Assembly (NCBI GenBank): GCA_012103475.1
Contig: WLWS01000003.1
Location: 525,565 to 589,564 of the forward strand
DNA: 64,000 nucleotides
Direction: 5' to 3'
From: Gammaproteobacteria bacterium
GTDB lineage: Bacteria > Pseudomonadota > Gammaproteobacteria > Eutrophobiales > Eutrophobiaceae
The notes beneath the pieces were generated by a model, which searched no databases, had not been told where the DNA came from, and saw nothing but the letters and a program-made list of their open reading frames with translations. Numbering within the stretch: position 1 is the stretch's first letter; every line of letters begins with the position of its first letter. A program made the translations under genes and the position numbers. Positions 20,473 to 30,397 of this stretch are shown in pieces.

Positions 20473-22831
20473 TCATTCCGATAAGGTCAAAGCAATCAAC
20501 TCCGCCGGATGATCTGGTGCGCCAATAGCAAGGACGATGTATTGCCTGTCGTCAATCGCATAACTCATCGGTAAGCCGGTCTGGTTTGCGGGTAATTCAT
20601 ACTCGAAAATAATCTCACCTGTGGCTTTGTCATGAGCGCGAAACATCGGGCCGCCACCGTTAATCGTCGCATATTGACCACCGCCTTCACCGGCAAATAA
20701 CAAGGTTTTGGTAACCAGCAAACCGGCTCGATCGGGGCGACCTGTACGGCCTAATTTAACGCCTTTCAGTGCGGGATGATTTCGTATGTATTCGTGGGGT
20801 TCACCATTTGCCATTCTCCACAGATGATCACCACTGTTCAGGTCAATGGCGGTGATGCTCCCCCATGGTGGCTTGATCATCGGTAGTTTTTGCGGGCCGT
20901 TAGAAAACATGGGATCACCAACGGCGATGTATTTCATACTTGAAATAGAGGGATCCGATGACATTCGCATCGCACCCACTATGCTGGATGATCCGACATA
21001 AAGTACACCGGTTTCCGGATCGGCAGCACCGCCCGACCAGTTAGCACCACCACCCTGAAAAGGTAAGAGTAAGGTGCCTTTATTAGTTTCCGTCACAAGC
21101 GAAGGTGGTGTATACAGCGGGCCAATTGTGTAATCGGCCATGATTTTTATCGCCTCTGCGCGCAGCTCCGGCGTGAAATCGATCAGATCGTCTTCTGAGA
21201 CGCCCTGCCGGCTAAATGGGGCAGGCTTACTGGGAAAGGGCTGAGTCGCTGAGGTTTTCTCTCCTGGCACAGTAGATTGAGGAACGGGCTTTTCCTCGAT
21301 GGGCCAGACCGGCTCGCCATTACGTCTGTCGAAGACAAAGGTAAAGGCCTGCTTGGTAAGTTGGGCGACAGCCGGGATTTTTTTCCCCTCAACATTTATA
21401 TCCAGCAAGATTGGCGCCGCTGGTAAATCGTAATCCCATATACCGTGATGAACCGTCTGGTAATGCCAGACGTATTTTCCTGTTTTGGCATCCAGACAAA
21501 CCAGACTTTGTGAGAACAGGTTGTCTCCATGACGGTGACCGCCATAGTGATCGCCTGTCGCTGCTTCCAGAGGTAAATAAACATAGCCGAGTTCCGGGTC
21601 GGCAGACATGCTTGTCCAGGTGGCAACATTGCCGGCAGTGCGCCAGGCATCCTTGTCCTCCCAGCTCTCGTAACCTGTTTCACCGGGATGTGGAATGGTA
21701 TGGAATATCCATTTTTGCTCGCCACTACGGACATCGAATCCACGCACATGCCCCGGCGGACCGGCCGCTGACGGCGGAGCAAATCCGGACGGTAGAGCCG
21801 TTCCCACAACAGCGATATCACCGACTATCATTGGTGGTGAAGATGAACCCAGCGGGGCAGTAACAGGGTCAAGTTCGCGTCCTAATCCTTGCTTCAGCTC
21901 CACTTTGCCCTTATTACCAAAGGTCTTGATAGGAAGCCCGGTATCTGCGTTCAGGGCAATTAATTGATAGCCGGGCGTAACGAAAAGAATACGTCGTTCA
22001 TCATCGTCGGCCCAGTAGGCGACACCCCGGCCGGAGTTCACCCGTGGCGCATTCTTAACCCTTTCGCCTTCATCAATTCGATAGGTCCATAAAGTTTCGC
22101 CACTCACCGCGTCAATAGCTGCTACTACGCGACGTATACCGGCGCTGACATAGAGCACACCGTTCATCATTAAAGGAGTCGCGCGAAAATTAAACTCCGG
22201 GCGCGGCCCGAAATTGTCAGCCTTCCAGCGCCAGGCAACGCTCAGATTTTTAACATTATCGCGATTAATTATATCAAGCGGTGAATAACGCTGGCTCGCC
22301 GCATTCCCGCCATAATAAGGCCATTCGGCCTGAACATTCAGAGTAGTATCAGCAGCCTTTGTGGACGCGTTCAGCTTAGTTGTCGGTTTGACGAAATCTA
22401 TTTTCGCCAGTTTTGCAGTTGATACAGGTAATGCTTTCGATCCGGATGGAAAGCCGTTTTCCTGCAGTAAATAGGCAAGCACTCGTGCGTAATTTTTCGT
22501 GGAGAGTTTGCCGGCTTTGGTGGGCGGCATTGTTGTACGAATATAGTCAAACAATTCAAGCAGGGGGCGTTGATTCCATTTGCTCAGGAAGGCCGCACCA
22601 ATCAGGGAAGTTCCACCTTTCGCTGCCGCGCAGGCTATTAGCATGACAGGATGTACACTCGCGCTGGTAAACCTGTTCGCCGCGGCGAGCCTGAGAACTT
22701 GAATAAACGCCATCGGCGGTACTCGCCTGTACCGCTGGGATATGGCCGGCAAACGCTACGCTCATAAATAAGACCGACAAGGAAATTACACTTTGAAAAC
22801 GAACATCTTTTTTAGCGTCGCGGAATATCAT
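20473..22831 (-). pseudogene. PQQ-dependent dehydrogenase with N-terminal cytochrome c domain, frameshifted
   Basis: The intact product would be a periplasmic quinoprotein of about 785 residues: signal peptide (1-37), a cytochrome c domain with haem motif CTSCH and a Met ligand in TTMPPTKAGK, then an eight-bladed PQQ propeller (WPYYGGNAASQRYSPLD, WRWKADNFGP and repeated blade tryptophans). The haem motif is in one frame and everything after CHANSLRG is in another. Removing one A from the AAA run at 22618-22620 restores a single frame (..LRGSEGGTSLIGAAF..), so this is a 1-base insertion in a homopolymer: true decay or a sequencing error. The substrate cannot be told. Confidence 0.82.
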
Positions 22832-22861
22832 AAATTACCTTATATTTTATCTAGTTGTATT

Positions 22862-23878
22862 TTAAAGCAGAGTAAAACTCGTTATTGATTCATCTTCCTT
22901 AATTGGTTTCATTATCGGTTGATAACTAAATTCCAGCAAACTGGCCATCCCGCCAGCACCCTCGTTGACAATAAACAGATTGCCGCGCGGATCAAAACAG
23001 ATTCCTTCCGGCTGGGTAAAGAGTGATTTCGGCAATTCCCTGACAAAGTAAATCTGACCGTTGCGGTCACTTACCACCAGCAGTTGCCCCCTTGCGGCAA
23101 TATGATAGATATGACCGGTAATCGGGTGCACAGCCAGATCGGAAGGCTGAAACGATTTCTTTTTTTCAGGATCAAAATGGGATGCATTTTTACTTTGCAC
23201 CTGAGATGAGTAAACACGTTGTACTTCACCCATGTCCAGCAGTAGAAAAGGACTTTCACTGGCGTACTCAGCGTCCATTTTAAAAGAGTAGACTGCTCGT
23301 TTGTTTTTGACTCGACCATCAATGAGTTTCGGAGGTTCTTTCAGACCGACTAACAGTTGTCTGCTGAGTGGATCGTAGGCGAGACCCTCCGTATCATCTT
23401 TACTTTTCAGACGTGTTTCGATCTTGACGCTCTGCGGTTGCTGACTATTCAACTGGTCAACCCGATAAAGATCACCGTCACTGCGTAGTGCCCAGGCCTG
23501 ATTATCCCTGACAACAAGACCTTCGAAATCGCCGGATTTCGCGAAGGGGATTTCTCTGATTATTTTGCCTTCGTAAAGAGAGAAAATAAAAATACTGCCA
23601 AGTTCGTCCTGTAGTATTGCGACGTTTCTGCCATCGACGTAGCTGACAGCCGAGGCTTCGGAAAGTACTGTGGGTAAGGCAAGTTTGCGCATTGCCTGAT
23701 CCAGTTCGTAGGGGAAGTGTGGGCCGGATATCTGGCTGGCCTTACTGTCTTCACTCGATTTGTAATCATCAGCCAAATGGTTGCCAACCTTCAGGCCAGT
23801 GGAAAAAGCGAGCAATAGCATTAGAGTCAGCGCCATTTGAGCGCTGCTTATATTAGTAAAAAATGATTTTTTCCCCAT
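22862..23878 (-). CDS. SdiA-regulated-like beta-propeller protein, membrane-anchored
   Basis: 338 residues. An N-terminal hydrophobic segment (about 10-30) acts as uncleaved anchor or signal. The repeats LPTVLSEASAVSYVDGRNVAILQDELGSIF, GDFEGLVVRDNQAWALRSDGDLYRV and DTEGLAYDPLSRQLLVGLKEP match the SdiA-regulated/esterase-like propeller family (YjiK type), a six-bladed fold of unknown activity facing the periplasm. It lies 30 bp upstream of the PQQ dehydrogenase on the same strand and could be co-transcribed with it. Confidence 0.7.
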   Translation of the reverse strand: MGKKSFFTNISSAQMALTLMLLLAFSTGLKVGNHLADDYKSSEDSKASQISGPHFPYELDQAMRKLALPTVLSEASAVSYVDGRNVAILQDELGSIFIFSLYEGKIIREIPFAKSGDFEGLVVRDNQAWALRSDGDLYRVDQLNSQQPQSVKIETRLKSKDDTEGLAYDPLSRQLLVGLKEPPKLIDGRVKNKRAVYSFKMDAEYASESPFLLLDMGEVQRVYSSQVQSKNASHFDPEKKKSFQPSDLAVHPITGHIYHIAARGQLLVVSDRNGQIYFVRELPKSLFTQPEGICFDPRGNLFIVNEGAGGMASLLEFSYQPIMKPIKEDESITSFTLL

Positions 23879-24057
23879 GAGGTCTCATTATAACCATGTG
23901 CTATGGGTCTGAGCTAAACCTAATTTTCGCCTGCAATTACGGAACTACATCACGTAAATCGTTATCCAAAGAACTGAGGACACTTAAGCACTTGCCGCCG
24001 CAGTTGTGCCTGCGCTAACCTGAGAACGAGGGCTAAACCAAACCGTAATAAAAGACT

Positions 24058-25899
24058 ATGCCGCAAAACAAACGACCTGTTTTAAAAATCATTATCACAT
24101 TCTGCCTTGTGACCTGTCTGAGCACACCACTGGCTGCAAATGACTGGAATTGGGAAACCGACGCCCGCGTAATTGCGTTATCGGATATTCACGGCGCTCA
24201 TGAGGATTATGTCGGACTGTTGAAGGGACTCAAATTAATAAATGATGACGGCAGCTGGACCGGTGGAAAAGATCATCTGGTGATTGTTGGAGACATACTG
24301 GATCGGGGTGCGGGTTCAAGAGCGGCGCTGGAACTGACTATGCGTCTTGAATCCGAAGCGGAGCAGGTCGGTGGCAAAGTGCATATGCTCCTGGGTAATC
24401 ACGAAATCATGAATCTGGTAGGCGATCTACGCTACGTGGACGTGGCCGAATATGCGGCTTATGTTGATGTAGAAGAGCCGCAGGATCGCAAAGCCGCACT
24501 GAACAGGTTCATGAGAATAAGACAGGGCGGTGAAGTGAATGAGTCCGACCTTGAAATGCAATTCGCAAAGCAACATCCTCCCGGTTTTTTTGGACATCAG
24601 AAATTATTTTCAGAAAAAGGTGTGTTTGGAAGCTGGCTGCTCAAGCGCCCGGTCAGCGTTAAGGTTAATGACAGCGTATTCGTTCACGGCGGACTGTCGC
24701 CAGCGGTCGGGGGACAGAGTCTGGAAAAAATCAACCGTACACATCAACAGATTATTGGCGAGTACATGTCAAGTCGTGAGTACTTTATCGACAAAGGTTT
24801 TCTTGAACAGGGAACCAATTTTTACGATCAACCTTCAACACTTAATCAGGTGATGAGTGAAGAGAAGAATCGTTCAATGGCAAATAAGAAGAAAGCTAAA
24901 ATGCTTATTGACGCCTACAATTCGTCGATATTCGCAGACAGCGCACCGACATGGTACAGAGGTAATGTTGGTTGCAGTGAGGCCATTGAAAAAATGCGCC
25001 TGCGCAAACTCCTTTCATCCTTCGGCGCCAATCGTCTGGTTGTTGGTCACACACCCACTGCCACACGTACCATTGAGAATCGCTTCGATGAACTGCTTAT
25101 CCGTGTAGATACCGGCATGCTGAAGTCGCGTTATCGCGGTCAGGCCTCTGCTGTCATAATCGAATCTGACAAGATTAGTACCTACTATCTCGACAGTGAT
25201 ACGACCATAGCGAGCACGCTTCAACCCCGCCGGGTTGGTCCGGGACCCGCTGGATTATCTGATGACATGCTTGAAGAGGTTTTTGCGAATGCCGCTTTAA
25301 CATCAACAGAGATCCTGAAGGATGGCCGCAATCGCATGACTCTGAATTATCAGGATACGTCGCTGGAGGCTATTTTCAGAGAATCGAAATCAAGAAAAAA
25401 GAAGGCCGTGAATATTCCGGCAGTCGCCAGTTATCGTCTGGATAAATTGCTCGGTTTGGAAATGGTGCCGGTTACAGTGAGTCGTGAATTTGAAGGCAAT
25501 GCGGGTCGTCTTAGCGTTAATCTGGAGCGTCTCATGGATGAAGAGCAGAGAACGGCACGACAAATCGGCTCCGCCTGGTGCCCGCTTAAAGATCAGTTCA
25601 ATATGATGTATGTCTTCGATTTGCTATTGCATAACAAAGGCAGGCAACAGACGGCGATGCGTTACAGCGCTGGTGAGATGCGGCTTGTGCTGGTGGATAA
25701 TGACGGTGTGCTTGGTACGCAAAGTGGCGCACCGCGTTATTTGAAATCCGTACCAATGACCTTGAATGAAGATTTGCGCAGCCGTCTGCAGGTAATGGAT
25801 GAGGAACAGTTAGAAAATCTGCTTGGTGATGTTCTGGACGAAAAACGCCGAAAGGCGATTTTGAAGCGACGCGATCTGCTTATCAAAAAGGCAGAGTAA
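24058..25899 (+). CDS. Exported metallophosphatase fused to a kinase-like C-terminal domain
   Basis: 613 residues with a signal peptide (about 1-27). Residues 37-385 form a PPP-type calcineurin-like phosphatase of the Shewanella-like class: LSDIHG (D43, H45), GDILDRG near 80, LLGNHE near 120, VHGGLSP near 210 and VVGHTPT near 329, so all metal and catalytic motifs are present. Residues about 395-613 resemble the C-lobe of HipA/FAM20/CotH-like atypical kinases (VASYRLDKLLGLEMVPVTV, FDLLLHNKGR, LVLVDNDGVLG), but the usual Asp of the GNxD/NxDR loop is replaced by Gly. This assignment is by eye only. It faces a convergent PycTM-like gene 11 bp away and a CotH-like gene beyond. Confidence 0.7.
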   Translation: MPQNKRPVLKIIITFCLVTCLSTPLAANDWNWETDARVIALSDIHGAHEDYVGLLKGLKLINDDGSWTGGKDHLVIVGDILDRGAGSRAALELTMRLESEAEQVGGKVHMLLGNHEIMNLVGDLRYVDVAEYAAYVDVEEPQDRKAALNRFMRIRQGGEVNESDLEMQFAKQHPPGFFGHQKLFSEKGVFGSWLLKRPVSVKVNDSVFVHGGLSPAVGGQSLEKINRTHQQIIGEYMSSREYFIDKGFLEQGTNFYDQPSTLNQVMSEEKNRSMANKKKAKMLIDAYNSSIFADSAPTWYRGNVGCSEAIEKMRLRKLLSSFGANRLVVGHTPTATRTIENRFDELLIRVDTGMLKSRYRGQASAVIIESDKISTYYLDSDTTIASTLQPRRVGPGPAGLSDDMLEEVFANAALTSTEILKDGRNRMTLNYQDTSLEAIFRESKSRKKKAVNIPAVASYRLDKLLGLEMVPVTVSREFEGNAGRLSVNLERLMDEEQRTARQIGSAWCPLKDQFNMMYVFDLLLHNKGRQQTAMRYSAGEMRLVLVDNDGVLGTQSGAPRYLKSVPMTLNEDLRSRLQVMDEEQLENLLGDVLDEKRRKAILKRRDLLIKKAE

Positions 25900-25910
25900 A
25901 GGCTACTCGC

Positions 25911-26681
25911 TCAGGGCAGCGGGTTATATCCCGCCATACCGATAAACATGCCAATAAAAAAGACAACGGCTATCGCAAGGGTCATAAAAAAAACCGTATA
26001 AGAATATTTTAATAAGCGGTATTTGCGTTCAAGTACTTTACCCATGAAATACAGATTACGGGTCATGTTGTCGTAGAGCAGGTTCCGATTACCAAGTAAC
26101 TCATTCATCGTTTCCTGAAATTCTTCTGAACTCATGTTGACGAAATTTCCAAAAAAGAGAATTTCAGCGTCATTTCGAATCACCATTTCCTTATTGATCA
26201 CCGTCGTGATCAGACGCGGTCTCGAAGCGAAAATCGCGTAACCCAGTGACACCATGCAACCGATGCTGAGAATGAGTGCCGGAATCATCATCCAGGCGTT
26301 GGCGGCAATGCGGGGTGAGACCAGAGCAATTACCAAAGAAATAATGATGCCATTGATGTTAATTAGTGTATTGGCCTTGTTATCGGCCAGACCGGTGAGT
26401 TCAATGTGATTTTGAAAGGTAACGCGGAACATGGTTCCGATGCCGCGATTGGTGCCGCGATGCAAATCTGTCGCACGGCGCTTTTTATTCTCACTTTTAG
26501 CTTTCTTCTTTTTCGGTTTTTTCTCTTTCTTTGTGTCTGCTTGCGAATCTTCAGTCAGTGCGGGAACTATGGTTGGCGCTTCGCTATCGAGCGTGTCGAT
26601 GCTATCAGCACTAACAGAAGTAGCGATGCTGGCATCGCTTTTCGGTTGGATTTCTTTGGTGTTGGGGCTATCCTCGGTCAT
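25911..26681 (-). CDS. PycTM-like (DUF5706-type) membrane protein
   Basis: 256 residues. An acidic/Ser-rich N-terminus is followed by a Lys-rich stretch (50-70), then from about residue 76 a domain with the motif ADNKANTLININGI (99-112), characteristic of the DUF5706 family that includes the Pycsar effector PycTM. Two transmembrane segments (about 109-122 and 130-152) and a third at 228-248 follow, separated by a helical region (SSEEFQETMNELLGNRNLLYDNM). Pycsar effectors respond to cyclic pyrimidine nucleotides and depolarise the membrane; no nucleotide cyclase is seen nearby, so an immune role is not shown. It is tucked between two plus-strand genes, 11 bp and 44 bp away. Confidence 0.65.
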   Translation of the reverse strand: MTEDSPNTKEIQPKSDASIATSVSADSIDTLDSEAPTIVPALTEDSQADTKKEKKPKKKKAKSENKKRRATDLHRGTNRGIGTMFRVTFQNHIELTGLADNKANTLININGIIISLVIALVSPRIAANAWMMIPALILSIGCMVSLGYAIFASRPRLITTVINKEMVIRNDAEILFFGNFVNMSSEEFQETMNELLGNRNLLYDNMTRNLYFMGKVLERKYRLLKYSYTVFFMTLAIAVVFFIGMFIGMAGYNPLP

Positions 26682-26725
26682 AACGCCGAAGTCTACACCA
26701 TTGCGCCCCTGAGGAATAAGCAGTT

Positions 26726-27799
26726 ATGAGAAGAATATTATTGATGGGCCTCGCCCTTTACATGTTGCCCTGCAGCCTTATAGCAAAGGAAAGTGGAGAA
26801 GATACGAGAGCCGTTTCAACGGGTCTGTCTCAATTATTTCAAGAGGATCAGCCCCTGATGATGAGGCTGGAAGCACCGTTTAAGAAGGTATTTAAAAAAC
26901 GGGACAAAGATCGGCCCTATTTTCCAGCTAGCCTGACTTACAAAGACAGTGGGGGAAATGATGTGCGCGTCGAGTTCGAACTACGCGTAAGAGGAAATTT
27001 TCGAGCCAAAAAAGAGAATTGCCGATTCCCACCATTGAAATTGAACTTCAAGAAGAAATCTCTGAAAGGCACAATCTTTGACGGCGAAAATGAACTGAAG
27101 CTGGTTACCCATTGTAAATCGGCATCTAAATACGAGCAGTATGTGCTACTGGAGAACATGGCCTATCAACTACACAACCAGTATACAGATTTTAGTCTGA
27201 GACAAAGGTTGGCGACTGTTGAATATGTAGAGAGCGGCAAAGAAAAACCCATCGCGACTAAAGTCGGGTTTTTCATAGAAGATAAAAAACGTATGGCAGC
27301 TCGTAATGGAGCAAAACTGCTTAAGAAAAAACGAATTGAAAAAACCGAATACAAACAAGAGCATCTTCATCTTGCTACAGTGTTTGAATATCTACTGGGA
27401 AACACTGACTACTCTGTCATCCTGGGACCCAAAGGTGAGAATTGCTGCCATAATATAATTCCTTTACAGGCAAGTGATGGCATGCTGGTACCGGTACCCT
27501 ACGATTTTGATGTAAGCGGGTTTGTCAATCCTCCTTATACCAGTCCACCAGAGCATCTGGGTCTGCGTTCCTTAAGACAAAGACTTTATAGGGGTTATTG
27601 TCAGAACACGGAGGGATTCAAAAACAGTTTCGCTGTGTTCCTGGAGCAGAAAGACGCGGTTTACGCTTTATTAAATGCTTCAGGCGCGATGAAGGATAAG
27701 ACCCGTCAAAGCGCAAGCCGTTATCTGGACCAGTTCTATGAAGCTATCACAGAAGACAAGAAAATAAACTCGGAGTTTATTGAGAAGTGCCGCTCCTGA
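26726..27799 (+). CDS. Exported CotH-like atypical protein kinase
   Basis: 357 residues with a signal peptide (about 1-20). The N-lobe has VEFELRVRGNFRAKKENCRFPPLKLNFKK, much like the RGN...P.K.Y motif of CotH spore-coat kinases. HLATVFEYLLGNTDYSVI (GNxD near 225-228) and VPYDFDVSGF (near 257-266) look like the catalytic loop and metal-binding DxD of that superfamily, so activity is plausible. Family assignment is by motif only. It starts 44 bp from the divergent PycTM-like gene (AGGA ribosome-binding site) and ends 8 bp from the convergent receptor gene. Substrates would be periplasmic. Confidence 0.6.
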   Translation: MRRILLMGLALYMLPCSLIAKESGEDTRAVSTGLSQLFQEDQPLMMRLEAPFKKVFKKRDKDRPYFPASLTYKDSGGNDVRVEFELRVRGNFRAKKENCRFPPLKLNFKKKSLKGTIFDGENELKLVTHCKSASKYEQYVLLENMAYQLHNQYTDFSLRQRLATVEYVESGKEKPIATKVGFFIEDKKRMAARNGAKLLKKKRIEKTEYKQEHLHLATVFEYLLGNTDYSVILGPKGENCCHNIIPLQASDGMLVPVPYDFDVSGFVNPPYTSPPEHLGLRSLRQRLYRGYCQNTEGFKNSFAVFLEQKDAVYALLNASGAMKDKTRQSASRYLDQFYEAITEDKKINSEFIEKCRS

Positions 27800-27807
27800 T
27801 TGTAGCC

Positions 27808-30285
27808 TTATAAACTGAGTTTTACCCCGACGAAGCCCGCCAGAGGTGCGCCCGGTCCAAGGAAACGAGGGTTGCTAAAGTTCTCAAACAAGGGCACATC
27901 AACTTCAGAAGGCTCTTCTCCGAGCAGACCGAAATTTTCGTAATCAGTATCAAACAGATTATCTACACGGGCGAAAAACTCAATCATCTCGTTCATGCGA
28001 TAACGACCACGTATATTAACAATGGCATAGCCATCCAGACTTTCTAACTGGTTGGATTCATCACCGCGTAAGACCTGATCGGAATTATAACGGACATCAA
28101 AGCCAAGGCTGAATTTATCATTGAAATAATAATCCGCACCCAGTTTTAAATTGTGCTCCGGTAAACCGGGAATTCGATCACCGGCTGTGACATTCAATTC
28201 ACCTTCATCGTCCGCGAAAGGATGATTAGGACTTAAGACTGCAAAATTGTCTTCGAAAGTAGCTTCGAGATAACTGTAGGTCAAAAACCATTCAGCTTTG
28301 CCTAGAGAACCATTGAATGATGACTCCAATCCAAGTCGCTTGGTTTCGTCAACATTCGCAAACAGACCTGTAGAGCGCCCTGTGGTTTGAAATAATATGT
28401 CATCTTCATTAACTGAATGGAAAAAACCAAGATGATATTCAACCTCGTTGAATTTACCTCTGGTGCCTAACTCGAAACTTCTGGTGACCACCTGCTCCAG
28501 TGGTGGATCGGCAAGAAAAGCATTGGGTAAGCGGCATTCGAATTCGACATCGTCCGGGTCTTCGCCGTCAGCAATGGCCGCAGCTACAGCCAGATTAAAA
28601 ACGCTATCGTTACAGGCGAGTTCTATCGGTGTTGGAGCACGTGAAGATTCGTTGTAACCAGCGTAAAAACTACTGTTCTGGTTTCGTTTATAGGTCAACC
28701 CAACTGCCGGATTAAAGCGAAAAAAATCATGTTCACCATTTAACTCAGGACGTTCGCCTGACTGGTCTGCAAGTTCAATTTGAGTGTTATTGATTCGACC
28801 TGAAAAACTAAAGCTAAGTTGCTCATTAAGATCATAGGTATTGCTGAAATAAAAACTTAAGGTTTCATTACTGGTGTTGATATCGGTTTCACCCTCTTCG
28901 ACAAATGTTCCCGTGCCGAGTCCCTGTGTACTTCTTGTAATTGGATCGAGATTAGCCAATTCCAAAACAGAGTTAAAAGACGATTTACCTTTGAACCAGG
29001 CGAAGCCGACAATCAGTTGGTTGTTATGTCCGAACAGATCGTTAAGAAACGTCATCTGTAAATCACTACCATAACTTTTCTGAGTTCTGTCACTGATATT
29101 ATTGATCGCTTGATCAGATAACACACCGGTCCCTTCCAGTTCACCACTCAAATCTTCAAGATTAAACTCTTCATCCTCACCCGCGGCCAAGGCTGTTGCA
29201 TTCAGGAATGTTTCAAGCGCATCGGCGTTGGCAAACTGGTTGTCGCAAACATCGTCATCGTCCAGGCCGATATCCTCCAAATCATCCTCTTCAAGACCTT
29301 CCAAGAGGATGTCAGTACCACCAAGATTACAAATGGCAAATTCCGTACCGTCACCATTGAAGGAGTCGGTTTTGTTACGACGATAGAATGCATTGGCGCC
29401 AAATTGCAGGGTTTCACTAAATTCATGACTAATGTCGGCACTGATCATATGCATGTTGTTTTCAGTTCGATCCGGTGCGGTAAAGATTGCATCTCGATCT
29501 ACGTCAAGCAGCTCAATCGGTATCGCGCCATTGCCAATGAGCTCACTGTCACCGTGTTGATAATTGAGATTGAGGCTGGTTAATTCGCTACGCCAGCCAA
29601 CACTGCCATAAAAATTAATAGCGTCTGACGGAGATTCATCGCGCCAGCCATCTTCTTCGAAGTAACTGACATTGCCGTAATAGCGCCAGCTTCCATTGTT
29701 ACCGCCACTTTCTGCAGAAACCCTGATTCTTTCAAATGAACCACCGCTCAAGCGCAAATTATGACCTTCGCTATTAAAGCCATCTTTCATAGATACAGAG
29801 AGGGCGCCACCGAGTGTATTGAGTCCGAACAGAGGATTCGCTCCCCCGATAAGACCAATTGAGTGAATGGCTGACTCCGGCAGTAGATCCCAATTCACCG
29901 AGTCGCCAAGTGGTTCATTAATACGGATACCATTCTGGTAAACCGCAATACCCTGGGCCAGACCAAGCAGGGGGGAGGCCGAATAACCACGAAACTGAAC
30001 GTCCTGTTGCAATGGATTGTTGGCAGCGCTGTTTATAGTGATACCAGCCATATTGCGATTCAGATAGTCACTGATATCGAGGCTTTGCGCACGTTCCAGA
30101 TCTTCGGCGCCAGCTGACTGGATGTTGTAGGGGATTTTATCCCGTTCCAATCCTACACCTTGATTTGGTGTGGTGGCGATGACTTTCACTTCTTCAATTT
30201 CGGCATTTGCATTGATACTGCAAAGGAAAATAAGAGCAAGTGTCAGCTTTGCTCTTCGAATGGGGCTGGCTTGGCGGTACGACAT
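27808..30285 (-). CDS. TonB-dependent outer-membrane receptor
   Basis: 825 residues: signal peptide (1-28), plug domain (about 45-170; YNIQSAGAEDLERAQSLDISDYLNRNMAGITIN and FRGYSASPLLG), then a 22-strand barrel ending in a C-terminal aromatic beta-strand (LAGFVGVKLSL). No siderophore motif decides the ligand. An unusual acidic, Cys-bounded extracellular-type insertion lies around 310-385 (GLEEDDLEDIGLDDDD). It is convergent with the CotH-like gene and has no adjacent transporter or regulator gene. Confidence 0.88.
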   Translation of the reverse strand: MSYRQASPIRRAKLTLALIFLCSINANAEIEEVKVIATTPNQGVGLERDKIPYNIQSAGAEDLERAQSLDISDYLNRNMAGITINSAANNPLQQDVQFRGYSASPLLGLAQGIAVYQNGIRINEPLGDSVNWDLLPESAIHSIGLIGGANPLFGLNTLGGALSVSMKDGFNSEGHNLRLSGGSFERIRVSAESGGNNGSWRYYGNVSYFEEDGWRDESPSDAINFYGSVGWRSELTSLNLNYQHGDSELIGNGAIPIELLDVDRDAIFTAPDRTENNMHMISADISHEFSETLQFGANAFYRRNKTDSFNGDGTEFAICNLGGTDILLEGLEEDDLEDIGLDDDDVCDNQFANADALETFLNATALAAGEDEEFNLEDLSGELEGTGVLSDQAINNISDRTQKSYGSDLQMTFLNDLFGHNNQLIVGFAWFKGKSSFNSVLELANLDPITRSTQGLGTGTFVEEGETDINTSNETLSFYFSNTYDLNEQLSFSFSGRINNTQIELADQSGERPELNGEHDFFRFNPAVGLTYKRNQNSSFYAGYNESSRAPTPIELACNDSVFNLAVAAAIADGEDPDDVEFECRLPNAFLADPPLEQVVTRSFELGTRGKFNEVEYHLGFFHSVNEDDILFQTTGRSTGLFANVDETKRLGLESSFNGSLGKAEWFLTYSYLEATFEDNFAVLSPNHPFADDEGELNVTAGDRIPGLPEHNLKLGADYYFNDKFSLGFDVRYNSDQVLRGDESNQLESLDGYAIVNIRGRYRMNEMIEFFARVDNLFDTDYENFGLLGEEPSEVDVPLFENFSNPRFLGPGAPLAGFVGVKLSL

Positions 30286-30397
30286 AAAAATTTCTCAAAC
30301 AGGGGGTTTATGAATGCGGCGAGACTGTAACTTATTAGTGAGCCTGAGAAAATGGATATACGGAAATAATCGTCGGGAATTTTTCCCGAAATGAAAT

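Noticed and set aside
24058-27799. Calling the PycTM-like gene a complete Pycsar defence system
   Set aside because: No pyrimidine nucleotide cyclase gene is adjacent; only the effector-like domain is seen.
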